From positions 186,001 through 250,000 of the forward strand of contig NZ_JACHLU010000001.1 of NCBI RefSeq assembly GCF_014204625.1: a stretch of 64,000 nucleotides of DNA. Direction: 5' to 3'. The notes beneath the pieces are model-generated. The model ran no database searches. It was given only the letters and a program-made list of their open reading frames with translations, and was not told the origin of the DNA. This DNA comes from Gillisella vitis. Its GTDB lineage: Bacteria > Pseudomonadota > Alphaproteobacteria > Rhizobiales > Rhizobiaceae. Positions 62,312-64,000 of the stretch are shown piece by piece (within the stretch, counting starts at the first letter, position 1; the number at the start of each line of letters is the position of its first letter). The position numbers were made by a program, and so were the translations under genes.

Positions 62312-63946
62312 ATGATTGAACCCACGGATAGGAACAGGACTGGATTAAAACGCTATGTTATCGGCGTCGATGTCGGCACGGGCAGCGCCCGTGCGGGTCT
62401 TTTCGATCTCGATGGCACGCTTGTGGCCTCTGCCAAACGCGACATTGCGTTGTTTCGTGAGGCCGGGGCCATTGCCGAGCAATCCAGCACGAATATCTGG
62501 AATGCCCTCTGTGCTGCGGTTCAACAGGTCGCGGCCTCGCTGGAAGATCCATCACAGGTGATCGGGCTTGGTTTTGATGCCACCTGTTCGTTGGTGGTGC
62601 TGGGAGAGGGCGGTCAACCTCTGGCAATTGGTGCCTCTGAAGTGGCTGAGCGTGACATTATCGTCTGGATGGACCAACGGGCTGTTGCGCAGGCAGAGGC
62701 CATCAATGCCATGGGGCATGATGTGCTGCGTTACGTTGGCGGACGGATTTCGCCAGAGATGGAAACGCCGAAACTTCTGTGGCTCAAGCAAAACCGCCCA
62801 CATATCTTTGACAGGGCATGGCAGTTTTTTGATCTTGCCGATTTTCTGTCATGGAAGGCAACGGGCGATCTTGCGCGATCCACCTGCACTGTGACCTGCA
62901 AGTGGACCTATCTGGCCCATGAAAAAAGATGGGATGAGAGCTATTTTCAGGCCATCGGGCTGGGTGTGCTGGCCGATGAAGGCTTTCGCCGTATCGGGCA
63001 AAACATTGTCGAGCCGGGAACGCCGCTTGGTCAAGGCTTGAGTGAGGCAGCCGCAAAGGCCATGGGCCTTGTGCCCGGCACCGCCGTTGCCGCAGGCATG
63101 ATTGACGCCCATGCCGGCGGCATTGGCACGGTTGGTATTGGCGAGCAGCCGCAAGACAACCTGGCCTATGTATTTGGCACGTCATCCTGCACCATGACAT
63201 CGACTGCGGAGCCGGTCTTTGTCCCCGGCGTCTGGGGGCCTTATTATTCGGCAATGGTGCCCGGCCTGTGGCTTAACGAGGGCGGCCAAAGTGCGGCTGG
63301 TGCCGCGATTGATCAGCTTTTGAGCTTTCATCCCGCCGCATCTGCGGCGCAGGCGCAGGCCCGTGCACGCGGCATCGCACTGCCTATGCTGATGGCTGAA
63401 GCCGCCGCAGCCAAGGTCAGCGCGCTCTCGGATGTTGTGCTGTTGGCACAAGGCCTGCACGTGGTGCCCGAGTTTCTGGGCAATCGCGCGCCCTTTGCCG
63501 ATCCCCATGCCAGAGCCGTGATTGCGGGTCTGGACATGGCACAGGATTTTGACAGTCTTGTTTCTCTCTATATCGCGGGCTTGTGCGGCGTTGGCTATGG
63601 TCTGCGCCAGATTCTTGAAACTCAGGCCGCGTCTGGTGCTGATGTCGAGCGGGTTGTGATCAGCGGCGGCGCGGGAGAAAGCGATCTGGTGCGACAGGTT
63701 CTTGCCGACACCTGCGGCAAACCTGTTGTTGCCCCCGCATCCGATGAGCCAGTCCTGCTGGGCTCTGCCATTCTGGGTGCGGTTGCCGCAAAGGCCTTCT
63801 CCGATGTCAAGCAGGCGATGGCCAGTCTCTCCGATGCAAAAAACACTTATCAGCCAGCGACGGGTGCCATAGCAGACAGGCACCAACACCGTTACCAGCA
63901 TTTTAAAAGACTACAGCAGGAAATTCGCACAATGCGGATGGTGTGA
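62312..63946 (+). CDS. FGGY-family carbohydrate kinase (ribulokinase-like)
   Basis: A 544-residue FGGY kinase. The N-terminal phosphate-binding region is VIGVDVGTGSARAGLFD, followed by GFDATCSLVVL, WMDQRA and the metal/base region AGMIDAHAGGIG. The C-terminal signature VVISGGAGESDLVRQVLADT marks the nucleotide site. It belongs to the D-ribulokinase / YpCarbK group by these motifs, phosphorylating D-ribulose or a related ketose for the pentose phosphate path. It follows the dehydrogenase by 43 bases and is the last gene before a strong hairpin. Confidence 0.85.
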   Translation: MIEPTDRNRTGLKRYVIGVDVGTGSARAGLFDLDGTLVASAKRDIALFREAGAIAEQSSTNIWNALCAAVQQVAASLEDPSQVIGLGFDATCSLVVLGEGGQPLAIGASEVAERDIIVWMDQRAVAQAEAINAMGHDVLRYVGGRISPEMETPKLLWLKQNRPHIFDRAWQFFDLADFLSWKATGDLARSTCTVTCKWTYLAHEKRWDESYFQAIGLGVLADEGFRRIGQNIVEPGTPLGQGLSEAAAKAMGLVPGTAVAAGMIDAHAGGIGTVGIGEQPQDNLAYVFGTSSCTMTSTAEPVFVPGVWGPYYSAMVPGLWLNEGGQSAAGAAIDQLLSFHPAASAAQAQARARGIALPMLMAEAAAAKVSALSDVVLLAQGLHVVPEFLGNRAPFADPHARAVIAGLDMAQDFDSLVSLYIAGLCGVGYGLRQILETQAASGADVERVVISGGAGESDLVRQVLADTCGKPVVAPASDEPVLLGSAILGAVAAKAFSDVKQAMASLSDAKNTYQPATGAIADRHQHRYQHFKRLQQEIRTMRMV

Positions 63947-63955
63947 TACGGCGTC

Positions 63956-63990
63956 AATGTTCTGTTTGCGAAAACAGCAAACAGAACATT
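63956..63990 (+). terminator. Strong hairpin after the kinase gene
   Basis: AATGTTCTGTTTGC (63956-63969) pairs exactly with GCAAACAGAACATT (63977-63990) around GAAAACA. The 14-base stem is 10 bases after the kinase stop. It has no U run, but its position fits the end of the operon. Confidence 0.7.
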
Positions 63991-64000
63991 CTTCGCTTAA

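Overview
The window looks like part of a Rhizobiaceae genome (Agrobacterium / Allorhizobium / Rhizobium type). The reasons are a rhizobactin-1021-like siderophore locus, a ugpBAEC operon, many ABC uptake operons each with its own regulator, and intergenic repeats resembling the mosaic and palindromic elements common in rhizobia. It reads as a catabolic and transport-rich replicon (second chromosome or megaplasmid). No rRNA, tRNA, CRISPR array or intact insertion sequence was seen.

Layout. (1) 3-3514: the end of a polyketide/NRPS-type cluster: a type II thioesterase, a fused malonyltransferase-enoylreductase (trans-AT PKS type) and a small unknown gene. (2) 3694-19020: a siderophore cluster: MFS transporter, rhbABCDEF-like biosynthesis genes, a reverse-strand AraC regulator, a TonB receptor, a second IucB-type acyltransferase and a ferric-siderophore reductase. 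(3) 19271-25987: a PhnA-like protein, then a TriABC-type RND efflux operon (two adaptors and one pump) divergent from a TetR gene, with a doubled palindromic operator between them. (4) 26048-27234: exported DsrE-like and TlpA-like proteins. (5) 27410-32612: ugpBAEC glycerol-3-phosphate uptake plus a TIM-barrel isomerase-like protein. (6) 32686-37983: a TetR regulator divergent from a second adaptor-RND pair.

(7) 38024-55695: a large reverse-strand block. A PotABCD-type ABC transporter with two ATPases and two binding proteins travels with two SDR dehydrogenases, a polysaccharide-deacetylase-fold hydrolase, a CxxC protein, a CobW-type GTPase and an amidase. Its likely regulator is a GntR protein with two DNA-binding domains, coded on the other strand. 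Next comes a pxpA-accB-accC-pxpB-pxpC operon, a split biotin-dependent carboxylase with 5-oxoprolinase-type subunits, divergent from a LysR gene. Read together, the block suggests uptake and hydrolysis of an amide, imide or lactam compound. This is the best candidate here for an undescribed pathway. (8) 56877-63946: a LacI regulator, a CUT2 sugar/polyol ABC transporter, an SDR dehydrogenase and an FGGY kinase, consistent with polyol (ribitol-like) use through a ketopentose.

How it works together: siderophore synthesis, export, uptake and iron release form one unit. Two regulated efflux systems flank the phosphate-related ugp operon. The right third is carbon and nitrogen scavenging, with each operon facing its own regulator. 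Function calls rest on recognised motifs and gene order; no database search was possible.
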